Of a stretch of 64,000 nucleotides of DNA, positions 1-8,946 are shown one piece after another. Every line of letters starts with the position of its first letter. Within the stretch, counting starts at the first letter, position 1. This DNA is from an uncultured Ruminococcus sp. GTDB lineage: Bacteria > Bacillota > Clostridia > Oscillospirales > Ruminococcaceae. The notes beneath the pieces were generated by a model. That model saw only the letters and a program-made list of their open reading frames with translations. It did no database searches and had not been told where the DNA came from. Where the stretch lies: positions 68,017 through 132,016 of the forward strand of contig CADALT010000002.1 of NCBI GenBank assembly GCA_902788785.1. The letters are read 5' to 3'. The translations under genes and the position numbers were made by a program.

Positions 1-2
1 TG

Positions 3-74
3 GGTGAGGTCGCAGCAGCAGTGGTGGTACAGCCTGCGATAAGCAATAATATAGTACACTTCAACGCAGGTTAA
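3..74 (+). CDS. Possible 3' end of a gene cut by the window edge
   Basis: The third frame is open from the window edge for 23 codons to a TAA at 72-74, ending in ...IVHFNAG. Codon choice resembles the neighbouring genes. There is too little sequence to name a family, and it could be a chance open frame. Confidence 0.25.
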   Translation, partial: GEVAAAVVVQPAISNNIVHFNAG

Positions 75-258
75 GACAAATGTGACAGTAAATGGTTGAA
101 TGAGATAGTTTTTGACGTTTTTGTGACAAATACTTTCAAAGTCTTTCATCTTGTTTTCATCAACGTTTAAATTAGTTTTAAACTTCGGGGAATATACTTT
201 AGTCATAGAAAACAAAGAGCGGCGATAAAGCGGCTCGGAAAGCAAAGGAGTATGTCTT

Positions 259-1602
259 ATGAATAACAGTAATTTCGATGGTTACAATGGATATAACAGC
301 TACAGCATGGAGAACGACACTGCAAAAGAGTCCGCTAAAAAGGACAGGAGCAGCAAGCTTAAAATAGCGGCACTGGCAATGAGTTTCAGCCTGCTGGGCG
401 GTGCGCTTGGCACAGGCGGAACACTTGCGGCTATGAAGGCTTTTAATAAGGATACAGCCAATACAAACGCTGCGGAGGAGACCAACAAGACCGCTGTCAT
501 CAGGACGGCTGACTCCGAGGGCAACAAGGTGGTATCCACACAGACTGTCAAGAATGACGGTAAAAAGCTGACAGCTGCGGAGGTCTATGCGGCAAACGTA
601 AATTCCACGGTTGGTATCACCACCGAGATAACCACGAATTATTTCGGATACAAGACCACAGCGGCGGCTTCGGGCTCGGGCTTCATCATCACAGATGACG
701 GCTACATAGTTACGAACTACCACGTTATCGAGGGCGCAAACAAGGTCAAGGTAACGACTTACGATAATACTTCCTACGATGCGGAAGTTGTGGGAACTGA
801 TGAGAACAATGATATCGCTGTACTGAAAATAGACGGCAAAGACCTGACACCTGTTACGCTGGGCAGTTCGGAGAGCCTTGCGGTCGGTGATGATGTGGTA
901 GCGATAGGCAATCCTCTGGGCGAGCTGACATTCACGCTGACCTCTGGCGTTGTAAGTGCGATGGACAGACAGATCACCACAGGCACATCACTGATGATGG
1001 ATCTTATCCAGACTGACTGCGCAATTAACGCAGGCAACTCGGGTGGCGCACTGTTCAATATGTACGGCGAGGTAGTCGGTGTGACTAACGCTAAGTATTC
1101 AAGCAATTCTTCTACAGAAGCTTCCATAGACAACATCGGCTTTGCTATACCGATAGACACGGTAAAGGACATCGTGACCAGCATCATCGAGAAAGGCTAT
1201 GTTGAAAAGCCCTACATCGGTGTGGGTGCAGATACAGTCGATCCCGACATGGTCGATTACGGTCTGCCCGAGGGCGCAGTGATAAGGACTATCACCGAGG
1301 GCTCGCCTGCGGAAAAAGCAGGTCTTCAGGAGAAAGACATCATCACAAAGGTTAACGACACCGAGATCAAGGAAGCGAACGATCTGGTGAAGGTAGTGAG
1401 AAAGTCCTCAAAGGGCGACGAGCTGACCCTGAGCGTATACAGACAGGGCGAAGAAATGACGATCAAAGTTATAGTTGACGAGTCAAAGCCCGAGGAAAAG
1501 GACGAGAACGAAGCTGAACAGCAGGACGAAGCTATTCAGGAATACAGAGGCGGACAGGGCATGGAAGGCTTTGATCCCTTCGAGTTCTTCGGCATGGGCT
1601 AA
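259..1602 (+). CDS. htrA: HtrA/DegP-type membrane-anchored serine protease with PDZ domain
   Basis: Quality-control protease that cleaves misfolded proteins outside the membrane. The 447-residue protein has a polar N-terminus, one membrane anchor at about residues 34-58, a trypsin-like domain at about 108-315 and one PDZ domain at about 318-410. The catalytic triad is visible: His155 (TNYHV), Asp185 (NNDIAVL) and Ser261 (GNSGG). The tail is acidic and Gln-rich and ends in FDPFEFFGMG. The ATG at 259 follows AAAGGAG by 8 bases. It is monocistronic, with its own terminator just downstream and a convergent gene beyond. Single-anchor, single-PDZ HtrA proteins are the usual form in Bacillota. Confidence 0.93.
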   Translation: MNNSNFDGYNGYNSYSMENDTAKESAKKDRSSKLKIAALAMSFSLLGGALGTGGTLAAMKAFNKDTANTNAAEETNKTAVIRTADSEGNKVVSTQTVKNDGKKLTAAEVYAANVNSTVGITTEITTNYFGYKTTAAASGSGFIITDDGYIVTNYHVIEGANKVKVTTYDNTSYDAEVVGTDENNDIAVLKIDGKDLTPVTLGSSESLAVGDDVVAIGNPLGELTFTLTSGVVSAMDRQITTGTSLMMDLIQTDCAINAGNSGGALFNMYGEVVGVTNAKYSSNSSTEASIDNIGFAIPIDTVKDIVTSIIEKGYVEKPYIGVGADTVDPDMVDYGLPEGAVIRTITEGSPAEKAGLQEKDIITKVNDTEIKEANDLVKVVRKSSKGDELTLSVYRQGEEMTIKVIVDESKPEEKDENEAEQQDEAIQEYRGGQGMEGFDPFEFFGMG

Positions 1603-1651
1603 CGACACATATCTTCTATCAAACACCTCCCTCAATATGCTATATAAAATG

Positions 1652-1693
1652 ACATCCGCAGGGCACAGCGCTCTGCGGATGTTGTTGTTTTTA
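1652..1693 (+). terminator. Intrinsic terminator of htrA
   Basis: A perfect 10-bp stem (ACATCCGCAG at 1652-1661 with CTGCGGATGT at 1673-1682) is followed by a T-rich run. Confidence 0.8.
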
Positions 1694-1698
1694 TGGCA

Positions 1699-1730
1699 TA
1701 AAAAAGGAGCGCTCTTTCACGCTCCTTTAA
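1699..1730 (-). terminator. Intrinsic terminator of the L,D-transpeptidase gene
   Basis: Inverted repeat AAAGGAGCG / CGCTCCTTT. Read on the minus strand it is followed by a run of T. It lies 13 bases past the stop of the minus-strand gene. Confidence 0.8.
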
Positions 1731-1742
1731 AATATCTAAATA

Positions 1743-3242
1743 TCAGTCGTAGAACATTACAACAGGTGTGCCCAGCTCAACGTTCTCGTAAACATACTCA
1801 GCATCGTAGTAAGACATATTTATGCAGCCGTGAGAACCGTTCCACTGATAGATGGTGCCGCCGAACTCACCTCTCCAGGTGGAGTCGTGCAGACCTATAC
1901 CGCATACGGAAACGTTGTTCCAGTAATTACAGGTGGTATCCCACTCATCGCCATCGGCATTTCTGTCCTTCATACGCTTGTTGGTCTCTTTCGACCACAG
2001 CTTGTATACGCCCTCGCAGGTAGTTCTTGCTGCGGAAGTTGTCTGACCTGAAACGATGTAGCAGTTATATTCCTCTTTACCGTCAACATAGTACCAGAGT
2101 TCCTGTGCACTAAGGTCGATCTCGATGTAGGTATCACCGATATCGTCATCAGCAGATCTTGCGGATTCAACACCTGTGTACTCCAGAGGACCATCTGACC
2201 AGTAAATAGGATCAACAGTAACATTCTCGCCGTCTTCCAGCAGACCCACCAGCATATCGCAGGTCTCCTGCTGGTCTATCCACCAGCCGTAGATACCGTC
2301 GCCGCCGTCTTCTACAGTGACCACGCCCTGAAGCGTGGACTTGAACTTTCTGTCCTTCTTATAGGTATCATACTTTTCTGCCAGTTCCTCAACGTAGTCC
2401 ATAACAGCATCATCATCGACCACATAGTTGCCCATGTCGTCCATCTCGAGCATCTCCAGCAGACGGTTGCCTGTCAGGACTTCCTGAGTGTAATCGAAAT
2501 CAATGGTGATGGCCATATTGAAAACTTTATTGAGGGCGGCTTCCTGATCCTTAAAGGTATCGGACTTGATCTGGGGCAGCTCATAGCAGCCTGTGGTCTC
2601 GTCCAGTGTGACCTCAAAATCGCCCATGCTCAGCGCATATTCGACAGCCTCATTGAGCTTGGTCATATCGGTTATCTTATTGCCCTGCACTTCGGGAGTG
2701 ATTACATAGCCCTCGTCGGTCAGGTCAAGGGAAGCATCGCTGGTAGCTGTATCGCCCCAGTCCTGTGAAGCCAGAAGATTTTCCAGCATATCCACATCAT
2801 AGGTAGCTTCGTCGTTATAGCTAAGGTCTGTTCTGCCTGCAAAGCCCGTGAACCATGTGCTGTGGTTGACTTCGCCGTAGAGCTTTTCTATCTCAGCCTT
2901 GGCGTTGCGGTGATAACCGAACTCCTGCGGGACGAGGTCGAACTCCTTGCCGTCGATGGCGGTGATAACGAAATGCCCGGGATCTTTATCAGCACCCAGA
3001 GCCTTTATAGCCTGGTCAAGGGTCTTGCCGCTGACATTTGTGCCGTTTATATATGTGTCGGCAAGAAAACGCTTGCCGTAGTAGATCCTGCCAACTCCGT
3101 AAGAGATGCCGATAACACCTATCAAAGCACCCAATGCGGTGGCACAGATAAGACCGGTCTGATTTTTTACTTTTCTTCTCTTTTTTTTGCGAGTCCCCTC
3201 AGCGGAGACTTTTTTGCCGTAATCGGCTGCACCTGCACCCAT
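1743..3242 (-). CDS. L,D-transpeptidase (YkuD domain) with N-terminal anchor
   Basis: Peptidoglycan cross-linking enzyme acting outside the membrane. The 499-residue protein has a basic N-terminus, one membrane helix at about residues 29-52, a long central region resembling the peptidoglycan-binding modules (PG_binding_4 type) that often precede YkuD domains, and a C-terminal YkuD domain. The catalytic signature is present: His452 (GLHDSTW) and His471-Gly-Cys473 (SHGCINM). The ATG at 3242 has AAGGAAGG upstream. It is convergent with htrA and monocistronic, with a promoter directly upstream. The sequence does not show whether it forms 3-3 cross-links or attaches proteins. Confidence 0.9.
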   Translation of the reverse strand: MGAGAADYGKKVSAEGTRKKKRRKVKNQTGLICATALGALIGVIGISYGVGRIYYGKRFLADTYINGTNVSGKTLDQAIKALGADKDPGHFVITAIDGKEFDLVPQEFGYHRNAKAEIEKLYGEVNHSTWFTGFAGRTDLSYNDEATYDVDMLENLLASQDWGDTATSDASLDLTDEGYVITPEVQGNKITDMTKLNEAVEYALSMGDFEVTLDETTGCYELPQIKSDTFKDQEAALNKVFNMAITIDFDYTQEVLTGNRLLEMLEMDDMGNYVVDDDAVMDYVEELAEKYDTYKKDRKFKSTLQGVVTVEDGGDGIYGWWIDQQETCDMLVGLLEDGENVTVDPIYWSDGPLEYTGVESARSADDDIGDTYIEIDLSAQELWYYVDGKEEYNCYIVSGQTTSAARTTCEGVYKLWSKETNKRMKDRNADGDEWDTTCNYWNNVSVCGIGLHDSTWRGEFGGTIYQWNGSHGCINMSYYDAEYVYENVELGTPVVMFYD

Positions 3243-3298
3243 TTGAATTATCCTTCCTTACGATCTATTCTTACAAAAAATACACTTATATACTATGT

Positions 3299-3328
3299 AT
3301 TATACCACAAACCGACTTGATTTGTCCA
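3299..3328 (-). promoter_or_regulatory. Promoter of the L,D-transpeptidase gene
   Basis: On the minus strand TGGACA (3328-3323), an 18-base spacer and TATAAT (3304-3299), preceded by TGTGG. This is a sigma-A type site with an extended -10. Confidence 0.65.
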
Positions 3329-3645
3329 TAGTTTACTTTTCATTTTCGTGAAAAATCTTTAACAAATTTATCCGCTAATTTTACCGCCATACTGTACACT
3401 TTTCAGAAATGATAAAACAAGTACGTTTTTGTGTACTTTTAGACATGGCGAACATATTTGAAAGCATATGGCTGAGCAAGCTGATAAGGGCTTTAAAGTA
3501 GGTTCTCATATATTAGTCGGTTTTGGGAGACATTTGGTTATTGTTTTAAATGTAAAAATTATGTGAATAGCGCAAATGCGTACAAAAGTGCCTTCGATAT
3601 CAAAGAAAACGTTTAAGTAAAAGCAGTGTTTGGATGGTATGACGG
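3329..3645. other. Divergent intergenic region, AT-rich
   Basis: Gene-free stretch between two divergent promoters. The only structure seen is a short hairpin AAGTAC...GTACTT at about 3418-3440. No open frame with a ribosome binding site and no recognisable RNA motif was found. Confidence 0.5.
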
Positions 3646-3674
3646 TTGACTTGTTCATAATTTTGTGATATAAT
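3646..3674 (+). promoter_or_regulatory. Promoter of the hybrid histidine kinase gene
   Basis: TTGACT at 3646-3651, a 17-base spacer and TATAAT at 3669-3674. Confidence 0.8.
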
Positions 3675-3727
3675 ATCTACGAAGAGTATAAATTTTGTGC
3701 TATATCTTGCGGAACGGAGGTGAGATC

Positions 3728-4942
3728 ATGCATACGGAAGCAGAATATCAGGCGGCTCTTGACAGGATAAAGGAGCTGGAAGAACAGCTGGAAGAGTCCA
3801 AAAAAAAGTACAAAACAGTGACAGAATTCATGTCACGGACAAGTCACGAGATAAGGACGCCGATGAACTCCATAATAGGTCTGGCGGCACTTGGCGAGGC
3901 TGAAAGCTACGGCAGATCGGCAGGGGAATATTTCAGGCAGATCAAGGAATCGGGTATGTATCAGCTGGAGATACTGGGCGACATACTTGATATGGCGAAG
4001 ATAGAAAGCGGCGGTGTTACGCTGTTTTATGAGGCATACGATCTGGAAGACCTGGCGGACAACGTTGGTGCGGTGATCGCTCCGCTCATGAAGCAGAAGG
4101 AGATAGAGTTCAATTTTGAGCTGCACGACCTGACCGCAAAGGTGCTTATGACGGACAGGCTGAGGCTCAAGCAGATACTGATGAACCTGCTTTCAAATGC
4201 GGCAAAGTTCACACCCGAGAGGGGCAGGGTGGATTTTGTGATCTCACAGAGCGAGGGCAGCGGCAGCAAGGTAAAGACTGTTTTTGTGGTCAGGGATAAC
4301 GGAATAGGCATGAGCGAAGAGTTCATGGAGCGCATATTTACGCCCTTTGAGCAGGACAGAAATGCGGGCAACTCCGAGATACAGGGCACAGGACTGGGGC
4401 TTTCTATCACAAAGAGCCTGACCGACCTGATGGGCGGCACGATGAGTGTGAAGTCGAAGCTGGGCGAGGGTACGGAGTTCACGGTGGAGATAGAGTTTGA
4501 ACCTGCAAAGGACACTGTGGGCAGGCAGCGTACCTCCGACCCTGAGAGCATTGATTTCAGCGGCAAAAAGGCGCTGATAGCTGACGACCATTCCATAAAC
4601 AGGCTGCTCGAAGTCAAGCTGCTCAAACGTGGGCATTTTGAGACAGATGTGGTGGTGAACGGCTTTGAGTGCGTAAAGAGGTTCATGGCATCTGAGGTCG
4701 GCGAATTTGATGTGATACTGATGGACATAAAAATGCCTGTGATGGACGGTCTTGAGGCGGCACGAAAGATACGTGAGCTGAACAGGGCTGATGCAAAGAC
4801 GGTGAAGATAATCGCAATGAGTGCGAGCTCGTACCCCGAGGATATTGCGAAATGCTTTGCGGCAGGCATGGACGGTCATGTGAGCAAGCCCGTGATACCT
4901 GCGGTATTGTATACAAAACTGGAAGAATTATTCAAGCTTTGA
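3728..4942 (+). CDS. Sensor-less cytosolic hybrid histidine kinase/response regulator
   Basis: Signalling protein of 404 residues combining kinase and receiver. In order: a charged coiled coil (about 1-33), a dimerization/phosphoacceptor domain with His40 in SHEIRTP, a HATPase domain with N-box (LLSNAAKF), G1 (DNGIGM) and G2 (GTGLGLS) motifs, and a receiver domain with an acidic pair (ADDH), phospho-acceptor Asp333 (LMDIKMP) and a conserved Lys (SKPV). No membrane segment, PAS or GAF domain is visible, so the input signal is unknown. The ATG at 3728 follows GGAGG by 7 bases; an upstream in-frame start at 3695 lies too close to the -10 to be used. No partner regulator is adjacent. Confidence 0.9.
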   Translation: MHTEAEYQAALDRIKELEEQLEESKKKYKTVTEFMSRTSHEIRTPMNSIIGLAALGEAESYGRSAGEYFRQIKESGMYQLEILGDILDMAKIESGGVTLFYEAYDLEDLADNVGAVIAPLMKQKEIEFNFELHDLTAKVLMTDRLRLKQILMNLLSNAAKFTPERGRVDFVISQSEGSGSKVKTVFVVRDNGIGMSEEFMERIFTPFEQDRNAGNSEIQGTGLGLSITKSLTDLMGGTMSVKSKLGEGTEFTVEIEFEPAKDTVGRQRTSDPESIDFSGKKALIADDHSINRLLEVKLLKRGHFETDVVVNGFECVKRFMASEVGEFDVILMDIKMPVMDGLEAARKIRELNRADAKTVKIIAMSASSYPEDIAKCFAAGMDGHVSKPVIPAVLYTKLEELFKL

Positions 4943-5065
4943 TATCTCCATGGGGACAGCCTGTGGGGATATTTTTTTTGCTGGCTGACGATAATGGGCT
5001 TTTCTTGGGAAAACGGGGTAGTCATTATATACAGAAAAGTACACTTTATTTGTGTGAGATAGCTA

Positions 5066-5094
5066 TTGACGGTGTGCTTTTAATATGGTATAAT
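5066..5094 (+). promoter_or_regulatory. Promoter of the TM1266-like gene, possibly of the whole hyd/hyp run
   Basis: TTGACG at 5066-5071, a 17-base spacer and TATAAT at 5089-5094, with TGG just before the -10. It is the only clear promoter found upstream of the 18-gene run that follows. Confidence 0.75.
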
Positions 5095-5207
5095 CATAAG
5101 AGTAAGATAAGGGTAACAATGTGTGACCGCCGGCTGGCTTTTTTGCCGCTGTGAGATCTTACGGAAAATTTACATGGTGACTGTCACCGACAGAAAGGAT
5201 GAACGGG

Positions 5208-5453
5208 ATGCAGAGCAGAGTTGCTGTCATTTCCATCATCATCTCCGATAACAGTTCCGTGGAAAACATAAACGCACTGCTGCACGATTACGGCGAGTAC
5301 ATAATCGGCAGGATGGGCGTGCCGTACCGCACTAAGCAGGTCAACATCATCAGTATCGCTATCGACGCTCCGCAGGACAAGATAAACACTCTTGCAGGCA
5401 GGATAGGCAGACTGAGCGGAGTTACTGCGAAGACGGTATATTCGGCTGTTTGA
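5208..5453 (+). CDS. TM1266-type small protein, putative iron-only hydrogenase system regulator
   Basis: An 81-residue ACT/ferredoxin-fold protein of the TM1266 family, which is recurrently encoded next to [FeFe]-hydrogenase maturation genes. It reads MQSRVAVISIIISDN at the start, has the conserved central YGEYIIGRMGVPYR and ends in a small beta-rich segment (SGVTAKTVYSAV). The start is set at 5208 rather than the in-frame ATG at 5199: the AAAGG at 5194-5198 abuts 5199 but lies 9 bases from 5208, and 81 residues is normal for the family. It probably senses something in the hydrogenase system, but its ligand is unknown. Confidence 0.82.
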   Translation: MQSRVAVISIIISDNSSVENINALLHDYGEYIIGRMGVPYRTKQVNIISIAIDAPQDKINTLAGRIGRLSGVTAKTVYSAV

Positions 5454-5582
5454 AAATCTGATAACAGACTTCTCCTGACGCTGAACAATATCTTATGATC
5501 TGTGAGGCGAAAGCAGAAAGCACATACAGAGTCCGTGGGGGAAAGTGTACCTATGGGCTTGGTTCGGCATACGTGGATAATT

Positions 5583-5627
5583 GCCTGTGTTCTCTGTATA
5601 AGGGGGACACAGGCATTTTGTTTTTTT
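5583..5627 (+). terminator. Terminator-like hairpin between the regulator and hydF
   Basis: GCCTGTGT at 5583-5590 pairs with ACACAGGC at 5607-5614, followed by ATTTTG and seven T. It sits about 25 bases before the hydF start, so it may end the regulator transcript or attenuate read-through into the island. Confidence 0.65.
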
Positions 5628-5649
5628 ACGGAAAATTGGAGATGTATTT

Positions 5650-6837
5650 ATGGGACTTAACGATACGCCTTCGGGCGAAAGAGTGCATATAGGCTTCTTT
5701 GGAAGAAGAAATGCAGGAAAATCCAGCGTGGTGAACGCTTTTACAAATCAGGAGCTGGCGATAGTTTCGGACACACCGGGAACTACCACGGACCCCGTAT
5801 ACAAGGCTATGGAGCTTTTGCCCATGGGACCTGTGATGATAATAGACACCCCAGGCTACGACGATGTGGGTGAGCTGGGCGAGATGAGGGTCAGAAAGAC
5901 CATGGAGGTGCTGGCTAAGACCGACTGTGCGGTGCTGGTAACGGACTGCACAAGGGCACTCGATGACAGCGAAAAACAGCTCATCGGTATGTTTGAAAGG
6001 CGGCACATACCCTATGTTATCGCAAAGAACAAGTGCGACCTGCTCGGTGAGGTACCCGAGGCGGAGGAGCATGAGATTTATGTGAGTGCACTGGAAAAGC
6101 GTGGGATAAACGAGCTGCGTGAGATGACTGCAAGGCTGACTGTATCGTCGCAGGAGCAAAGACAGCTGGTGGGCGACCTGCTCAAAGCGGGGGACATGGC
6201 GGTGCTGTGCATACCCATAGACAAGGCAGCACCCAAGGGCAGGCTGATACTTCCGCAGCAGCAGGTGATACGTGACCTGCTCGAACACGGCTGCGGCGCA
6301 CTCACTTGCAGGGATACGGAGCTGAAAGATTTTTTGGAAAAGGTCTGTCCGAAGCCTGCCTGTGTAATAACTGACAGCCAGGTGTTTAAGAGGGCGGACG
6401 AAGATACGCCAAAGGATATAAAGCTTACATCTTTTTCCATACTGATGGCGAGGTACAAGGGATTTTTAGAGCCTGCTGTCAGGGGAGCAAGAATGATAGA
6501 CAAGCTCAAAGACGGGGACAGGATACTCATATCCGAGGGCTGTACCCATCACAGACAGTGCGAGGACATCGGCACGGTGAAACTGCCAAAGCTTTTGAAA
6601 AAGTACACGGGCAAGGAATTTGAGCTGAACTTCACATCGGGCAGAGAATTTCCCGATGACCTGAAAGACTATGCGCTGGTCATACACTGCGGAGGCTGTA
6701 TGCTCAATGCAAAAGAGATGAGCAGCAGGATGATGACCGTGGAGGAATCGGGCGTGCCTGTGACGAATTACGGCATAGCAATAGCCTATATGAACGGCAT
6801 ACTGGAAAGAAGTCTGGAGATACTGCCGAAGATCTGA
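5650..6837 (+). CDS. hydF: [FeFe]-hydrogenase maturation GTPase HydF
   Basis: HydF is the scaffold/carrier that holds the 2Fe precursor of the H-cluster before transfer to the hydrogenase. The 395-residue protein has an N-terminal GTPase domain (P-loop GRRNAGKSS at about 18-26, DTPG, NKCD), a dimerization domain and a C-terminal iron-sulfur domain. The family signature CxH...HCxxC is complete: Cys298-Thr-His300, then His346-Cys347-Gly-Gly-Cys350. The start at 5650 has GGAG upstream. It is followed at 32 bases by the six-paralog array and then hydE. hydG is not in the window. Confidence 0.95.
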   Translation: MGLNDTPSGERVHIGFFGRRNAGKSSVVNAFTNQELAIVSDTPGTTTDPVYKAMELLPMGPVMIIDTPGYDDVGELGEMRVRKTMEVLAKTDCAVLVTDCTRALDDSEKQLIGMFERRHIPYVIAKNKCDLLGEVPEAEEHEIYVSALEKRGINELREMTARLTVSSQEQRQLVGDLLKAGDMAVLCIPIDKAAPKGRLILPQQQVIRDLLEHGCGALTCRDTELKDFLEKVCPKPACVITDSQVFKRADEDTPKDIKLTSFSILMARYKGFLEPAVRGARMIDKLKDGDRILISEGCTHHRQCEDIGTVKLPKLLKKYTGKEFELNFTSGREFPDDLKDYALVIHCGGCMLNAKEMSSRMMTVEESGVPVTNYGIAIAYMNGILERSLEILPKI

Positions 6838-6869
6838 CTTTGTGGGACTAAACGCAGGGGGGACGTAAG

Positions 6870-7523
6870 ATGGCTGAAAATAAAAAGACCTATCATTACG
6901 ACCTGCGTGGCAGGAACGGACAGATGTATCTGGTACTGGACAAGTATCTGGGACTGCTGATACGGTCGGACAAATACAGGAACATTGCGCAGAGCTCGGC
7001 GATAGCAGGCTTTTGCATATTCCTGACGGCGATCTTGTTCCGTGACCGTGGCAACAGCGGAAGGCTGCCGCCCATAGAGACTGCGATGCTGCTGTTTCTT
7101 TCGCCCGTGCTGATAGTGATATGCATAAAGCAGCTGATATACGTTATCGTGGCGCTGGATATGCCCGATTATGACGGCAAGACGCAAAAGGCACAGCGTG
7201 CGGACAGCATAATCTCGCAGGACGGACTTGAAGCGGTGTATGACGATTTCATGGAGGCTGAGCCTGTGGCGGATACCGAACTGATGGCAGGCAAGAGGTA
7301 CATCTTTGTAAAGGACATAGGCATGGCGAGGAAGGACGATATCGAGGACTGCATAATGCAGGAGAATGAGAGCGAGAGCCTTGTCGTGCTGACTGTGAGA
7401 GATGAGAACGGCGAGGAGAGTTTCAGGATAAAAGAGATACAGAAAGGGCTCTCATACGAGGAAAGACGGGCAGAGTTCGCTCAAGCGAGAGACGAGGTCT
7501 TTCGTGGACTGGGCAAAAAATAA
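6870..7523 (+). CDS. Tandem paralog A: two-helix membrane protein of unknown function
   Basis: First of six adjacent paralogs between hydF and hydE. The 217-residue protein has a charged cytosolic N-terminus, two hydrophobic helices at about 42-58 and 69-96, then a soluble C-terminal half. The shared core is ISQDGLEAVYDDFMEAEP, then GKRYIFVKD and ARKDDIED. It is the most divergent copy around the helices. The start at 6870 follows a G-rich Shine-Dalgarno. I do not recognise a named family. The beta-rich C-terminal half with a YxF strand is loosely reminiscent of bacterial PH-like (YcxB-type) domains, which is only a guess. Confidence 0.8.
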   Translation: MAENKKTYHYDLRGRNGQMYLVLDKYLGLLIRSDKYRNIAQSSAIAGFCIFLTAILFRDRGNSGRLPPIETAMLLFLSPVLIVICIKQLIYVIVALDMPDYDGKTQKAQRADSIISQDGLEAVYDDFMEAEPVADTELMAGKRYIFVKDIGMARKDDIEDCIMQENESESLVVLTVRDENGEESFRIKEIQKGLSYEERRAEFAQARDEVFRGLGKK

Positions 7524-7542
7524 CAGAATGGAGACATGAAAA

Positions 7543-8169
7543 ATGAGCAGCAAAAAAAGCTATTACGAGATCGGCGGAGAAGCGGCAAGGATGTACAGCA
7601 CCATCGACGACTATCTGGAACTGACCTTGACAAGGGACGCAGACAAGATAGCAAAGACCCGAAAATACGGGGCTGTCATCGGGTTCGGTGCGGCGGCGGT
7701 ACTCATCATCATAGCGGTGGTGATACATACACTGCTCGCAAGCTTGCTGCTGGTGGCTTTTGCGGTGGCGGCTGCGTTGGCAGGCGTATACATCACGAGA
7801 TATGATGGGCAGTATACCCATGCAAAATGGGTAAATGCCATCATCGACAAGGACGGCATAGACAAGGTATACAAGGACTTTATTAGTGCTAAGCCTGCCG
7901 GTATGACACTGGTCGGGGCGAGATACCTGTTCGTCAGGGGAACTGACATGGCGAGGATAGACGATGTGGAGAAATTTTACATCAGAAAAGACATAGAAAC
8001 AGATCAAGTCAGGGGCTGCTACATAAGCGCCGAGGTCAGGGAAAATGGCAGGAAAAGGTCATTCGACATAATGCCTGTGACGAGCAGAGGAAACGAACCC
8101 CGAGAGGCGCTCAGGAATTTCGAGAAAACGGTAAAAGAGCTCAACAGAAATGCCAAAAAAGATATTTGA
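7543..8169 (+). CDS. Tandem paralog B: two-helix membrane protein of unknown function
   Basis: A 208-residue protein that begins YYEIGGEAARMYSTIDDYLELT, a pattern shared with copies C and E (YNDMGGEIKENYETLDGFLKLT, YYDMGGDVEKMYKALDDFLVIT). It has two very hydrophobic, closely spaced helices at about 42-85. The core is DKDGIDKVYKDFISAKP, GARYLFVRG and ARIDDVEKF. It lies 19 bases after copy A. No catalytic residues, metal motif or signal peptide are visible. Its position and co-direction suggest a role in the hyd/nitrogenase-like/hyp system, but nothing in the sequence shows what. Confidence 0.8.
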   Translation: MSSKKSYYEIGGEAARMYSTIDDYLELTLTRDADKIAKTRKYGAVIGFGAAAVLIIIAVVIHTLLASLLLVAFAVAAALAGVYITRYDGQYTHAKWVNAIIDKDGIDKVYKDFISAKPAGMTLVGARYLFVRGTDMARIDDVEKFYIRKDIETDQVRGCYISAEVRENGRKRSFDIMPVTSRGNEPREALRNFEKTVKELNRNAKKDI

Positions 8170-8244
8170 TACGGGCAGCAGATAAGAGGGCGAAAATAGC
8201 ATAATTAAAGTTAAACATTTGAATGAAACGAAAAGGAAATCAAA

Positions 8245-8928
8245 ATGTACAATAAAAAAGAACTGATAAACTATAACGACATGGGCGGCGAGATCAAGGA
8301 AAACTATGAGACATTGGATGGTTTTTTGAAGCTGACGGAGAGGTTTGACCGAACTGGCAAAAGAAAAGCAAAGACCAGATCTATGGTGGTGTTTACGGCG
8401 CTGGCTGCGGCAATGGCAGGGCTTGCGGTCATATCGGGAAATATACTGCTGTGGCCGATCGCATTGCTGTTTTTGGCGGCAGGCGTGGGGCTGACTGTCA
8501 GGATAAGCAGAGTACCTTTTCCCGATGAGGTGAGGTCGAAGGGCATCATTGAAAAGGACGGACTTGATGCGGTGTATGGTGACCTGGTCGAGGCTGAGCC
8601 TGTGGAGGGAACTAACATCTATGTGGGCAGAAAGTACCTTTTCCTCAAAGGACAATGGGTCATGAGACTGGCAGATATAAAAGCGCTGGAGCTTCATGAA
8701 TACAGAGCGAGGGAGGACAGATTCATCACTGCACGGGCGGAATTCGGGGACGAATTCGGCAGCGGCAGTATAGAGCTTATGAGACTGCCCGAGAATGAAT
8801 ATAAAAAGCAGGCAATGTTCAAGAAGATAAGCGACAGCATCGGCTCGGCATGGCTGGAGCTTACGGGGGAAGAGCTGAAGCTTTTGAACTGTGCAGGCGA
8901 AGACAAGTCTCTGATCGAAATCGAATAG
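8245..8928 (+). CDS. Tandem paralog C: two-helix membrane protein of unknown function
   Basis: At 227 residues this is the longest copy, with a longer C-terminal tail that includes one Cys (LLNCAGEDK). The N-terminal MGGEIKENYETLDGF motif precedes two helices at about 46-88. The core reads EKDGLDAVYGDLVEAEP, GRKYLFLKG and MRLADI. The gap to copy B is 75 bases, the largest inside the island; it contains no terminator. The start at 8245 follows AAAGGAAA. Confidence 0.8.
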   Translation: MYNKKELINYNDMGGEIKENYETLDGFLKLTERFDRTGKRKAKTRSMVVFTALAAAMAGLAVISGNILLWPIALLFLAAGVGLTVRISRVPFPDEVRSKGIIEKDGLDAVYGDLVEAEPVEGTNIYVGRKYLFLKGQWVMRLADIKALELHEYRAREDRFITARAEFGDEFGSGSIELMRLPENEYKKQAMFKKISDSIGSAWLELTGEELKLLNCAGEDKSLIEIE

Positions 8929-8946
8929 CCGATAGGGAGAAGCGAT

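Noticed and set aside
1475..2023. 182-codon open frame running from htrA into the convergent gene
   Set aside because: It crosses two terminators and overlaps both strands' real genes; no family resemblance.
4852..5154. 100-codon open frame after the histidine kinase
   Set aside because: It overlaps the kinase gene and covers the promoter at 5066-5094; no ribosome binding site.
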